From Vicingaceae bacterium (GTDB taxonomy: Bacteria; Bacteroidota; Bacteroidia; Flavobacteriales_E; Vicingaceae), in contig JAOKCF010000005.1 in assembly GCA_028245195.1 (NCBI GenBank), positions 1 to 64,000 on the forward strand: a DNA stretch of 64,000 bases. Direction: 5' to 3'. The notes beneath the pieces are model-generated. The model saw nothing but the letters and a program-made list of their open reading frames with translations. It did not search any database and was not told the origin of the DNA. Of the stretch, positions 10,010-18,408 are shown one piece after another (positions within the stretch are counted from its first letter, which is position 1; each line of letters starts with the position of its first letter). Both the position numbers and the translations under genes were made by a program.

Positions 10010-10305
10010 AATTTTTAGAACTTGAAGCAAACGCTTTTAAAGCTGATATAACGCATAAAAAGAGTGCTTTTATACTTGATGTGCGCGAAGAATATGAATT
10101 TGAAGATGTTAATATTGGAGGAGTAAACATGCCAATGGGTGAAGTACTTGCCCACATCGAAGAGCTAAAAGAAAAAGGTAACATTTACCTTATTTGTAAA
10201 TCTGGTAAGCGTTCAAGAGCAGTTGCATATCACCTATCTAAAGAGTTGGATAACTGTAATGTATACTCCTGCATTGGTGGAATTGATGCATATACTGCGG
10301 TTTAG
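10006..10305 (+). CDS. Single-domain rhodanese-like protein
   Basis: This is a 99-residue protein consisting of one rhodanese domain. It has the ILDVREEYEFEDVNIGG motif and the active-site loop ICKSGKRSRAV with the catalytic cysteine at residue 64. Such domains carry a persulfide and move sulfane sulfur, with thiosulfate, polysulfide or protein persulfides as possible donors. It overlaps comA by four bases and is followed directly by the DUF368 gene (stop TAG abuts ATG). The coupling with a sulfite-consuming enzyme suggests a role in sulfur handling for that step, which is inference. Confidence 0.9.
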   Translation: MKFLELEANAFKADITHKKSAFILDVREEYEFEDVNIGGVNMPMGEVLAHIEELKEKGNIYLICKSGKRSRAVAYHLSKELDNCNVYSCIGGIDAYTAV

Positions 10306-11232
10306 ATGAAAAGATCTACAAAAGAAAATGTTCTGCTAGCCTTAAAAGGAATGGCAATGGGTGCTGTTGAGCTAGTACCTGGTGTTTCTGCTGGAACTAT
10401 TGCATTACTGACCGGTATTTACGAAGAGTTTATTGATGCACTTAAGGCATTTAGCACAGTATTTTTTATTTTGAAAAACGACGGCATAAAGGGTGCTTGG
10501 AATCATGTGAATGGAAATTTTCTGGTAGTGCTTTGTGCAGGAATGGCTGTTGGAATTGTAACACTACTTAAACTCATTAAATACCTATTAGAGTTTCAAT
10601 CTATACCTATATGGTCATTTTTCTTTGGATTAATAATTGTTTCTAGCATTTATATAGGTAAAACAGTTATTAAGTGGAAACTACCACAAGTAATTGCCCT
10701 TATAATAGGAACTGTAGCTGTTTATTTAATAACTGGTTCTGCACCTTCTGAAGCTTCTACCTCCTTGTTTTTTGTATTTGCTGCTGGCATGTTAGCCATT
10801 TGTGCCATGATTTTACCGGGTATTTCAGGTTCTTTCATCTTGGTTTTATTGGGAATTTATATTTATATTATTGAATCACTAAGCGAGTTCGATTATATGG
10901 TTTTGATAGTTTTTGGACTAGGATGTATTATAGGTTTAGTAAGTTTTACTCACTTACTATCTTATCTTCTAAAAAAGCACCATGACATTACCCTTGCGCT
11001 GTTAACGGGATTCATGATTGGATCGTTGAATAAAATTTGGCCTTGGAAAAGAACGATTTCAACTATGATTGATCGTCACGGAGAAACAGTACCAAGAATT
11101 CAAGAAAATATTTTACCTCAAAGTATGGAGGTCGACCCGCAGTTAGGTGTTGCAATTGCATCTGCTATAGCAGGTTTTCTATTAATTTTTATGATTGAGA
11201 AAGTTGCTGCAATGCAAAATAGCTCGACATGA
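10306..11232 (+). CDS. DUF368 family membrane protein (polyprenyl-phosphate transporter type)
   Basis: The 308-residue integral membrane protein has about eight hydrophobic segments. It contains two copies of the family's re-entrant motif, PGVSAGT (in VELVPGVSAGTIALLTGIY) and PGISGS (in MILPGISGSFILVLLGIY), implying an inverted internal repeat. DUF368 members were recently shown in other bacteria to return undecaprenyl phosphate across the cytoplasmic membrane (PopT), so that role is likely here. It starts at the base after the rhodanese stop and overlaps aroE by four bases. The conserved flavobacterial pairing with aroE is familiar to me but the reason for it is not known. Confidence 0.9.
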   Translation: MKRSTKENVLLALKGMAMGAVELVPGVSAGTIALLTGIYEEFIDALKAFSTVFFILKNDGIKGAWNHVNGNFLVVLCAGMAVGIVTLLKLIKYLLEFQSIPIWSFFFGLIIVSSIYIGKTVIKWKLPQVIALIIGTVAVYLITGSAPSEASTSLFFVFAAGMLAICAMILPGISGSFILVLLGIYIYIIESLSEFDYMVLIVFGLGCIIGLVSFTHLLSYLLKKHHDITLALLTGFMIGSLNKIWPWKRTISTMIDRHGETVPRIQENILPQSMEVDPQLGVAIASAIAGFLLIFMIEKVAAMQNSST

Positions 11233-11966
11233 AAAACTACGGACTTTTAGGTAAGCACCTCTCCCACTCTTTTTCTGAGAAGTATTTTAGTGAGAAGTTT
11301 TTTCGAGAAAAAATAAATGAAACTTCTTACCAAAAGTTTGAAATAGATTCGATAATAGACTTTAAGAATCTTTTACAGTCAAACCCTAAGCTATCTGGAT
11401 TAAATGTAACCATACCTTACAAAGAGTCTATCCTTCCATATTTGGATGAAGTAGACACTGTTGCAGAAGAAATTGGTGCGGTAAACACCATTCAATTTAA
11501 AAAAAATGGAAATTTAAAAGGTTTCAACACTGATGTAATTGGTTTTCGCAACAGCATTAAACCCTTTCTCGACCCAAACCATAGTAGAGCTCTTATTTTT
11601 GGAACAGGTGGAGCTTCTAAGGCCATAGCTTATGTATTAACATCAATTGGTATCCCTTTCTATTTCGTGAGTAGAAACCCTTCTTCTGAAAAAGAAATCA
11701 GCTATGAAGATCTAGATAAAACCTCAATTGAATCCTTTCGTTTTCTTATTAATTGCACTCCTTTAGGAACTTATCCTAACACAAACGTTATTATACCGAT
11801 TGAAACGAGTGCCATCGGAAAGAGGCACCTAGTCTATGATTTAGTTTACAATCCTAAAGAGAGTCGTTTACTAAAGGTAGCTGAAAGTCAAGGTGCGATT
11901 ACAGTTAATGGTTTGTCTATGTTGAAGATTCAAGCTGAAGAAAGTTGGAAAATTTGGAACTCTTAA
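11229..11966 (+). CDS. aroE: Shikimate dehydrogenase
   Basis: The 245-residue protein reduces 3-dehydroshikimate to shikimate with NADPH in aromatic amino acid synthesis. It shows the substrate-binding LLGKHLSHSFSE, catalytic Lys65 in NVTIPYKES and Asp102 in GFNTDVIGF. The cofactor glycine loop is IFGTGGASKA, and the C-terminal NGLSMLKIQAE is family-typical. It is somewhat shorter than E. coli AroE (272), as is usual in Flavobacteriia. It is the last gene of the TPR-comA-rhodanese-DUF368-aroE operon and is followed by a strong hairpin at 12033-12076. Confidence 0.94.
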   Translation: MKNYGLLGKHLSHSFSEKYFSEKFFREKINETSYQKFEIDSIIDFKNLLQSNPKLSGLNVTIPYKESILPYLDEVDTVAEEIGAVNTIQFKKNGNLKGFNTDVIGFRNSIKPFLDPNHSRALIFGTGGASKAIAYVLTSIGIPFYFVSRNPSSEKEISYEDLDKTSIESFRFLINCTPLGTYPNTNVIIPIETSAIGKRHLVYDLVYNPKESRLLKVAESQGAITVNGLSMLKIQAEESWKIWNS

Positions 11967-12032
11967 CATCCATTAGTTCTTTTGCTAATCTCATTGAAGT
12001 CAAAATCTATGATAATGGTTGCTTAAAAGTAA

Positions 12033-12076
12033 AAACCCTTTTGCTTTGCGCACTAACGCAAATTACAAAAGGGTTT
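12033..12076. terminator. Bidirectional hairpin terminator between aroE and rny
   Basis: An 11-base arm AAACCCTTTTG at 12033-12043 pairs with CAAAAGGGTTT at 12066-12076. Inside it a second stem TTTGCG (12045-12050) pairs with CGCAAA (12057-12062), giving one long hairpin. It lies between the convergent stops of aroE (11966) and rny (12100), and its A/T-rich flanks can serve both strands. Confidence 0.8.
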
Positions 12077-12099
12077 CAACATATAAATTAACTCTGTAA

Positions 12100-13641
12100 T
12101 TACTTGGCAATATTGACTGCTCTTTTCTCTCTAATTACAGTCACTTTTACCTGACCAGGATAGGTCATGTCTGATTGAATTTTTTGAGCAATCTCGAAAG
12201 ATATTTTATCTGCTTCCAAATCACTGATCTTCTCAGATTCTACAATTACTCTTAATTCTCTTCCTGCTTGAATGGCATATGCCTTTTCAACTCCATTATG
12301 AGACATTCCTAAAGTTTCTAGCTCCTTAATTCTGTTAATGTAGGATTCTACTACTTCTCTTCTAGCACCTGGACGAGCACCTGAAATAGAATCGCAAATT
12401 TGTACAATTGGAGAAATTAAGTAAGCCATTTCTATTTCATCGTGGTGAGCTCCGATTGCATTACAAACCTCAGGTTTCTCTTTGTACTTTTCAGCCAATT
12501 TCATTCCCAATAAAGCGTGTGGCAATTCTGGCTCATCGTCTGGCACTTTTCCAATATCGTGCAAAAGTCCTGCTCTCTTCGCCATTTTTACGTTTAATCC
12601 CAGTTCTGCTGCCATTGTTGCACAAAGGTTTGCTACTTCCCTACTGTGCTGCAAGAGATTTTGACCGTAGGACGAACGATACTTCATTCTTCCAACCATT
12701 CTTAACAATTCTGGGTGTAAGCCGTGAATGCCTAAATCGATACATGTCTTTTTTCCGATGTCTACAATCTCATCTTCCAATGATTTTTTAGTTTTCCGAA
12801 CAACCTCTTCAATTCTAGCTGGGTGAATTCTTCCATCAGAAACCAATTGGTGTAAAGCAAGTCTAGCTGTCTCCCTTCTCACCGGATCGAAACAAGAAAG
12901 AATAATTGCTTCAGGAGTGTCATCCACAACAACTTCAACACCGGTTGCAGCTTCTAACGCTCTAATGTTACGACCCTCACGACCAATGATTCTGCCTTTC
13001 ATATCATCAGACTCAATGTTAAATATTGAGACTGAATTCTCAACGGCTTGCTCTGTTGCTACTCGTTGAATGGACTGGATTACAATCTTACGTGCTTCCA
13101 TATTAGCATTAATCTTGGCCTCTTCAATGGTGTCCTTTATGTGTGCCATTGCGTCAGTTTTAGCCTCTTCCTTCAAAACCTCTACCATTTGAGACTTTGC
13201 CTCATCTGCAGATAAGCCCGCTGTTTTTTCAAGCATTTCTACTTGTTTTCTTAGGTTTTTATCTAATTCAACTTGACGGCTATCAACAACTTCTAATTTT
13301 TTATCAAAATTTTCTTTCAAGACCCTTAAATCCTTGTCCTTCTTATTGTTTTCATGCAACTTGTTGTTGAGAGATGTTTCTTTTTGCTTCACCCTGTTCT
13401 CAGCATCAACAACTTTGCGTTCCCTGCTTGCAATGACCTTTTCATGTTCTTCTTTCAAGCTTAAAAACTTTTCTTTCGCCTGTAAAATCTTATCTTTTTT
13501 AATGACTTCTGCCTCAGCTTTAGCTTCTTCGACTATAGCATTCGCCTTCTTCTCATTGCTCTTTTTTATTATAGCTATAGCGATTATCACCCCAACGGAA
13601 ACACCTACTAATAGACCTATAACAATACTTACGATATCCAT
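12100..13641 (-). CDS. rny: Ribonuclease Y
   Basis: This 513-residue protein is RNase Y, an endonuclease that starts mRNA decay at the membrane. Domains in order are one N-terminal transmembrane helix ([20 protein letters not shown]), a long charged coiled coil to about residue 195, a KH domain with [15 protein letters not shown], and an HD domain with [14 protein letters not shown]. Length is typical (about 520). The start ATG is at 13639-13641. It lies downstream of the probable 6S RNA and zapA on the same strand, an arrangement I recall as common in Bacteroidota. Confidence 0.95.
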   Translation of the reverse strand: MDIVSIVIGLLVGVSVGVIIAIAIIKKSNEKKANAIVEEAKAEAEVIKKDKILQAKEKFLSLKEEHEKVIASRERKVVDAENRVKQKETSLNNKLHENNKKDKDLRVLKENFDKKLEVVDSRQVELDKNLRKQVEMLEKTAGLSADEAKSQMVEVLKEEAKTDAMAHIKDTIEEAKINANMEARKIVIQSIQRVATEQAVENSVSIFNIESDDMKGRIIGREGRNIRALEAATGVEVVVDDTPEAIILSCFDPVRRETARLALHQLVSDGRIHPARIEEVVRKTKKSLEDEIVDIGKKTCIDLGIHGLHPELLRMVGRMKYRSSYGQNLLQHSREVANLCATMAAELGLNVKMAKRAGLLHDIGKVPDDEPELPHALLGMKLAEKYKEKPEVCNAIGAHHDEIEMAYLISPIVQICDSISGARPGARREVVESYINRIKELETLGMSHNGVEKAYAIQAGRELRVIVESEKISDLEADKISFEIAQKIQSDMTYPGQVKVTVIREKRAVNIAK

Positions 13642-13660
13642 ATTTTTAATTTAAATGTAT

Positions 13661-13866
13661 AAAAAAACCCGCCCAATTTGTTATTCTGAGTAAACACCTA
13701 AAATAAGGATTAGGGTTTTCCGGATAAATCAAACTTCCAACGTCCTCCCTAAGGAGAATCCTCCCAATAAATTGGGGCTAATTAAAGGCCTGTTTTCTTT
13801 ACCACTAAGTAAAACCCAAGATAATTAAAACGTTGAGTTTACCAAACGATAACAAACTGTGCGGGC
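13661..13866 (-). ncRNA. ssrS: Probable 6S RNA
   Basis: The gap between zapA and rny encodes on the minus strand a roughly 205-nt RNA that can fold into one long irregular hairpin. The 5' end (CCCGCACAGTTTGTTAT, top at 13865) pairs with the 3' end (ATAACAAATTGGGCGGG, down to 13668) over 17 positions with one mismatch and one G-U pair. A second stem pairs GGTAAAC with GTTTACT further in, leaving a central open bubble. A run of seven U follows the closing stem at 13667-13661 and acts as terminator. This architecture and its position beside zapA match 6S RNA, the RNA that binds RNA polymerase in slow growth. The call rests on structure and context, not on a covariance search. Confidence 0.75.
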
Positions 13867-13908
13867 ATGTTTTTAAAGTCGTCTAGATCGACTAATTTCT
13901 GCTTTTAA

Positions 13909-14193
13909 TTAAAGAACTTCCGAAATTAAACCGTTCAACACTTTCAATTGGTCGTTTAAACCTTTATCTAAAGTAGTGCTTTTATCATTGAGCTCTAAAG
14001 CTTGCGTTGCATATTGCAAAGCTACCATGGCCAACAAATCTTGTTTGTCTTTTACAGCATAATTTTGCTCATAGTCTCTAACCATTTCATCAATGGCTTT
14101 AACTGCCTTTCGAATGTTCTCCTCTTCGCTCTGTTGAACGGTTAAAGGGTACATTCTCCCTGCGATATTCACTTTTATAGATAGATCCTTCAC
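13909..14193 (-). CDS. zapA: Cell division protein ZapA
   Basis: This 94-residue protein fits ZapA, which bundles FtsZ filaments at the division ring. The N-terminal half KVNIAGRMYPLTVQQSEEENIRKAVKAID is the family's beta-rich head. It is followed by a coiled coil with VRDYEQNYAVKDKQDLLAMVALQYATQ. It follows a small coiled-coil protein gene by seven bases on the same strand, and the two are probably co-transcribed. The downstream 6S RNA and rny are on the same strand. Confidence 0.9.
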   Translation of the reverse strand: MKDLSIKVNIAGRMYPLTVQQSEEENIRKAVKAIDEMVRDYEQNYAVKDKQDLLAMVALQYATQALELNDKSTTLDKGLNDQLKVLNGLISEVL

Positions 14194-14200
14194 GGATAAT

Positions 14201-14485
14201 TTATTGGTTTAGCTGAGCGATACATTTATCTACTTCCCGTACTATTTCGTTGATTTTAAATTTAACTTCTCGCGAACTTCCATCGTTAGAACCGCCGGCA
14301 ATTCGCAAAATCTTATTTTTTTCATTCAACTCTTCTATCTCCTTGTCTTGAAGCACCGACTTTTCTCTCAATTCTTCAAGTTCCTTCCTAGCATTGCTTA
14401 ATTTCTCTTCCGATAGTTTATTCTTCTGGATTAATAGACGAACATTTCGCTCTAACCTTGAAAAATCTTCAGAAAAACTATTCAT
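14201..14485 (-). CDS. Small coiled-coil protein upstream of zapA
   Basis: This 94-residue protein is almost all heptad-like coiled coil from residue 8 to about 62 (LERNVRLLIQKNKL, LEELREKSVLQDKEIEEL). A short C-terminal tail follows, EVKFKINEIVREVDKCIAQLN. There is no signal peptide or membrane segment. A gene of this size commonly precedes zapA in Bacteroidota and may be a ZapB-like partner, but sequence similarity to ZapB is not evident to me, so the role is a guess. The gap to zapA is seven bases. Confidence 0.75.
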   Translation of the reverse strand: MNSFSEDFSRLERNVRLLIQKNKLSEEKLSNARKELEELREKSVLQDKEIEELNEKNKILRIAGGSNDGSSREVKFKINEIVREVDKCIAQLNQ

Positions 14486-14634
14486 TTTTGTAATTAAAAT
14501 TCCACTAAAAAGCCTTTCAACAAAGCTAATACTTTTTTCAAGTAACTGTATAACTTCTTTAACACTTTTACACTTTTATTTTCGAAGGCTATTATCTTTG
14601 TCTTTCTGACTTAAAGCATGTTTACATATCCTAT

Positions 14635-16347
14635 ATGATTCGATTTTTTCTCTTCACAGCACTTACTTTCAGTAATTTAATCCTTTTCTCTCAAGAAGTA
14701 CCAAAATGCTATTTTCGGTCTCCCTTAGATATCCCGCTTTTTTTATCTGGAAATTTTGGTGAATTGAGATCGAATCATTTTCATGCTGGGTTAGACATTA
14801 AGACACAAGGTGTACAAGGACAAAAGGTATACTCTATCGCGGATGGATATGTGAGTAGAATAAAGGTATCTCCTTACGGATATGGCAATGCGATCTATGT
14901 TACTCATCCAAACGGCTTCACTTCAGTATACAGCCATTTACAAAAATACAATGACAAAATACACCAAGTAGTTGAGGCTTATCAATACAAGAAAGAAGAA
15001 TTTGAGGTAGAATTATTTCCGCCTCCTTTTTCAATGCAAGTTAAAAAAGGAGAACTGATTGCTTATTCAGGAAATTCAGGTGGCTCAGGTGGACCACATT
15101 TACATTTTGAAATTCGTAAAACTTCCAATGAACACCCTATGAATCCTTTGTTTTTTGGGTTTAGCGTTTCTGATAGAGTTAAACCTGACATTTATGCCGT
15201 AACCATTTATCCCCTCAATGATACGTCTTATGTTAACGGCACCAACAAAGCGCAACGTTTCATTGCAAGAGGATCAAATGGTTCCTATACTATCCCATTG
15301 AAAAGTCAATTGAAAGTGCAAGGTAAAATTGGCTTTGGAATTGAAACCGTTGATCGAATGAGTGGAACGTCAAACAAATATGGGCTGCACAACATTCAGC
15401 TGAAGCACAATAATGAATTAATATTTGAGCAACAAATAGATGAATTTGCTTTTCACGAGGGTCGTTATATTAATTCGCACATCGATTTTGAAATGTACAG
15501 AAAAACGAGAAGAAGGGTTCAAAAAAGTTTTGTTCAAGAAGGCAATAGATTAAGGATTTACAAGAGAAAAAATGGACAAATCAATTGTTCTGATGGTGAG
15601 GAGCATGTAATGGAGTATACCGTAAGTGATCTGAATAACAACAGTTCAACCGTATCATTTACTGTTCAAAGTGTTGACTTTAATGTTCAAGCGAATTTAA
15701 CTTCAAAAGATGAAAAAGACATCACCTTCATGCCGCACAATCAAAAGAATACGTTGTTACGTCCTAATTTGTTATTAAACATACCTAATGGCGCTTTGTA
15801 TGCTGACACTTACTTTGAATACAGTGAGACTGACGGCACATCAAAAACAGTTAGTTCCGTGTATTGGTTGCACAACCACTTTACACCGCTACACAAGAAA
15901 ATGACAGTTGCCATTAAAAACAAGAAGTTAACTCCTTATCAGAAGAGTAAAGCTTTAATTGTAAGTACAACCGATAAACGCTCTTGGTACGCTGAAGGTG
16001 GAACGTGGAATGGAGATAATATTTCTGTTCGAACAAGAAGCTTTGGTGGTTACGCTATTGCATTAGATACTATTTCACCTCGAATTACACCAACTAATAT
16101 ATACCCAAATGCACAAATGACCAATAAGTGGTCCATTACTTTAAAAATAACAGACAATCTTTCAGGCATTCATTCCTACAGGGGAACTGTTGATGGGAAT
16201 TGGATAATAATGGAATATGATGCTAAAAATGATAAATTGAGTTATTTCTTTGATGAAAAAATTGCTACAGGAAACCACACGTTCAAACTGGTTGTCAAAG
16301 ATGAAGTAGGCAACAAATCAGTATATGAAGCCGATTTTGTTCGTTAA
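14635..16347 (+). CDS. Secreted M23-family peptidase (LytM domain)
   Basis: The 570-residue protein has a signal peptide (FFLFTALTFSNLILFSQ). An N-terminal LytM/M23 domain spans about residues 27-175. Zinc ligands are in HFHAGLD (His50, Asp54) and in the GGPHLHFEI motif (His155, His157). The remaining 390 residues are beta-rich with no recognised catalytic motif. A late segment DNLSGIHSYRGTVDGNWI resembles a repeat seen in other Bacteroidota M23 proteins. It probably cuts or binds peptidoglycan cross-links in the periplasm. It is transcribed divergently from the coiled-coil protein gene. Confidence 0.9.
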   Translation: MIRFFLFTALTFSNLILFSQEVPKCYFRSPLDIPLFLSGNFGELRSNHFHAGLDIKTQGVQGQKVYSIADGYVSRIKVSPYGYGNAIYVTHPNGFTSVYSHLQKYNDKIHQVVEAYQYKKEEFEVELFPPPFSMQVKKGELIAYSGNSGGSGGPHLHFEIRKTSNEHPMNPLFFGFSVSDRVKPDIYAVTIYPLNDTSYVNGTNKAQRFIARGSNGSYTIPLKSQLKVQGKIGFGIETVDRMSGTSNKYGLHNIQLKHNNELIFEQQIDEFAFHEGRYINSHIDFEMYRKTRRRVQKSFVQEGNRLRIYKRKNGQINCSDGEEHVMEYTVSDLNNNSSTVSFTVQSVDFNVQANLTSKDEKDITFMPHNQKNTLLRPNLLLNIPNGALYADTYFEYSETDGTSKTVSSVYWLHNHFTPLHKKMTVAIKNKKLTPYQKSKALIVSTTDKRSWYAEGGTWNGDNISVRTRSFGGYAIALDTISPRITPTNIYPNAQMTNKWSITLKITDNLSGIHSYRGTVDGNWIIMEYDAKNDKLSYFFDEKIATGNHTFKLVVKDEVGNKSVYEADFVR

Positions 16348-16393
16348 CATATTTTACATTCCTATTTAAAAATCAGGACTTATTTTTGAGACA

Positions 16394-17023
16394 ATGAAAA
16401 AGATTTATTTCCTTGTTTTGGCTTGTTTTACCTTGAATGCAATTTGGGCACAAGAGGAAGGTGAAAATTTAATTCAATTTTCAGGTGTTGTGGTTACAAT
16501 GGACAGCTTATCCCCTGTTCCGTTCGCGACAATAATGGTCAAAAATACTTCTAGAGGAACAACCTCAGATTACTATGGTTACTTCAGTTTTGTTGCTCAA
16601 GCTAACGACACCTTAATTTTTTCGTCAATTGGATTTAAGGATTCAGACTTTGTTGTGCCGGATGACTTGGAAGGAAATCGGTATTCTCTAATTCACAGTA
16701 TGCTACAAGATACTGTGGAGTTAGAAGAAGTTGAAATTTACCCCTGGCCTACACCTGCTCAGTTTAAGGAGGCATTTTTAGCCTTAGACCTACCTGATGA
16801 TAACCTAGAAATAATGCGAAGAAATTTAAGTGCAGATTTAATGGCCGAAAAGGCCGCTTTAATGCCTATGAATGGAAGTTTGAATTTTAAATTCCAAAAT
16901 CAGCAAAGGGCAAATCAACTTTACTTTACAGGTCAATATAGACCCAACAATTTACTTAACCCCATTGCTTGGGCTCAGTTTATTCAGGCATGGAAAAGAG
17001 GTGATTTTAAGAAGAAAGATTAA
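16394..17023 (+). CDS. Exported protein with carboxypeptidase-like regulatory domain
   Basis: This 209-residue exported protein has a signal peptide (KKIYFLVLACFTLNAIWAQ) and then a carboxypeptidase-like regulatory (Ig-like) domain over about residues 28-115. The domain is recognised from PVPFATIMVKNTSRGTTSD, YYGYFSFVA and DTLIFSSIGFKDS. The remaining part (EVEIYPWPTPAQFKEAFLALDLP) is conserved in Bacteroidota proteins of unknown function. There is no TonB receptor barrel. It is 46 bases after the M23 gene and may be co-transcribed. Function unknown. Confidence 0.82.
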   Translation: MKKIYFLVLACFTLNAIWAQEEGENLIQFSGVVVTMDSLSPVPFATIMVKNTSRGTTSDYYGYFSFVAQANDTLIFSSIGFKDSDFVVPDDLEGNRYSLIHSMLQDTVELEEVEIYPWPTPAQFKEAFLALDLPDDNLEIMRRNLSADLMAEKAALMPMNGSLNFKFQNQQRANQLYFTGQYRPNNLLNPIAWAQFIQAWKRGDFKKKD

Positions 17024-17133
17024 ATTCAATTACGAATCTGGGAATTACGAATTATTCAATTTGCTTTACTCTTAACTTATAATTCTAAATTCTACATTCT
17101 TAATTACTATCTTTATTTGTCTAATCCATTCCT

Positions 17134-17820
17134 TTGATAAAAAGTTTTTCATCTTGGTTTAAAAAATTACTCCTTTTTCTTGGAGCGTTTAGCCTTGTTT
17201 TTATAATACTATCGTTCACAAGCCTTCCTTACTGGGCTTATTACGGTTTAGCGGCAACAGACGATCAATTAGAAGTGACTCCAAGCACCATCGTAATAAT
17301 GGGAGGTGATGGAATGCCATCGCCTTCTGGTTTAATGCGATTGTACATTGGAACTGAAAAAGCACTTCAACATCCAGATTCAAAAGTGATCATTGCCTTA
17401 CCTTACAATGAATTCGATAGTACTTACCAATTGAGTTTAATGCTGTGTCAGTTAGTGGAAAAAGGAGTAGATTCTAAAAGAATTATATTTGCTCCCAATG
17501 GATTTAATACAAGGAGTCAAGCATTAGAAATTAAAGAGTTAGTAGATACTTCTGTTGCTTTATTAATTGTGAGTTCTCCCGAACACATGTATCGCAGTAT
17601 TCATAGTTTTAGGAAAGTCGGTTTTCAAATTGTTGGCGGTTCTCCATCTTTCGAAAAACCGAGTGATGAGGAAAAGTTAAAAGACGAGACTGATAAAGAC
17701 GATATGAAAGTTCAAAATTTAGCACTTCGTTACAATATATGGAGTTACATGCAATATGAAATTATTGTACTTAGAGAATACACTGCGATAGCCTACTATA
17801 GGGTAAAAGGTTGGATTTAA
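17134..17820 (+). CDS. YdcF/ElyC/SanA family membrane-anchored protein
   Basis: The 228-residue protein has an N-terminal transmembrane helix (LLLFLGAFSLVFIILSFTSLP). A DUF218 domain follows, with VIMGGDGMPSPSGLMRLY, VIIALPYNEF and the GFNTRSQALEIKEL segment that resembles the S-T-x-E-N-A region of the family. Members are linked to envelope integrity and undecaprenyl-lipid handling, but the biochemical activity is not settled. The reading frame has no usable ATG near its 5' end and I chose the TTG at 17134, which directly precedes the lysine and hydrophobic helix. A different start cannot be excluded. Confidence 0.8.
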   Translation: MIKSFSSWFKKLLLFLGAFSLVFIILSFTSLPYWAYYGLAATDDQLEVTPSTIVIMGGDGMPSPSGLMRLYIGTEKALQHPDSKVIIALPYNEFDSTYQLSLMLCQLVEKGVDSKRIIFAPNGFNTRSQALEIKELVDTSVALLIVSSPEHMYRSIHSFRKVGFQIVGGSPSFEKPSDEEKLKDETDKDDMKVQNLALRYNIWSYMQYEIIVLREYTAIAYYRVKGWI

Positions 17821-18408
17821 AGATTAGAAATTCAAAGGCGCAACAAGCAGTCTATCAACATTAATTCCAATTTAAAAGTAATTGCCGGTCTAAATCCAAG
17901 TTAGTGGGAGTCCTTTTTCAACTCCCAAAAACGGATCATTGCAATATATCTTAATCTCATATGCACTGCTATTCCAGTTTCCTCCTTTAGCTCCAATTTT
18001 TTCTACTTCTTAGGGATAAGTGACCATCAAAGATATTTAAAGAAACAAAAATAAAAGTTGTATTTAACATTTTAGATGATAGTCATCTGCTAAATCAGAT
18101 CGACATCATCAAAACATATCCAAATGATTTTGAAGTAACGCTTCCTGCCTTAAAAAAGGAATTTAATGCATGGACAAATAAAATAGCCACTAAAGGTATT
18201 TAGCATAATATATTTTGACGAAAAACAAAAAAATTAATAAATTCTTAACACAACCTATCTGTGCAATCCGAAGATACCTATATGACTTTATGGCTGAATG
18301 GATTGCTTTTAATGCCATTTGATAGAAAGTTATACAAATTAGAAAATTTGACTACCAGAAGATGTAACAAAAACCAGTTTCTATTCGTTATTTTTCCGTT
18401 CCGTAAAA
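17821..18408. other. 588-base gene-poor stretch with relics
   Basis: No intact gene is visible. Minus strand 17865-18012 carries a relic of an FGE-sulfatase-like domain end (listed separately). Plus strand 18053-18205 has an open stretch ending in ALKKEFNAWTNKIATKG before a stop, with the look of a C-terminal fragment, possibly of a sulfatase, but too short for a firm call. Further downstream 18259-18400 encodes a short open stretch (DTYMTLWLNGLLLMPF) without recognised similarity. The last bases are the promoter region of the DUF5686 gene. Confidence 0.5.
17865..18012 (-). pseudogene. Relic of a formylglycine-generating-enzyme-like (SUMF1) domain C-terminus
   Basis: Reading the minus strand from about 18010, the frame gives GAKGGNWNSSAYEIKIYCND, then PFLGVEKGLPLTWI, then a stop. 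One base shift later it continues as FRPAI. The order GGxW...S, a loop and then a terminal GFRPx is the typical ending of FGE-sulfatase/SUMF1 domains. A stop (TAA) also lies just before the start of the readable part. Only about 50 residues remain, so the rest of the gene is gone. The family assignment is by eye and moderate. Confidence 0.42.

Noticed and set aside
17024-17133. Repeated AATTACGAAT-like words between 17024 and 17133
   Set aside because: Low-complexity AT-rich repetition with only two clear copies; not enough to call a repeat family from one window.
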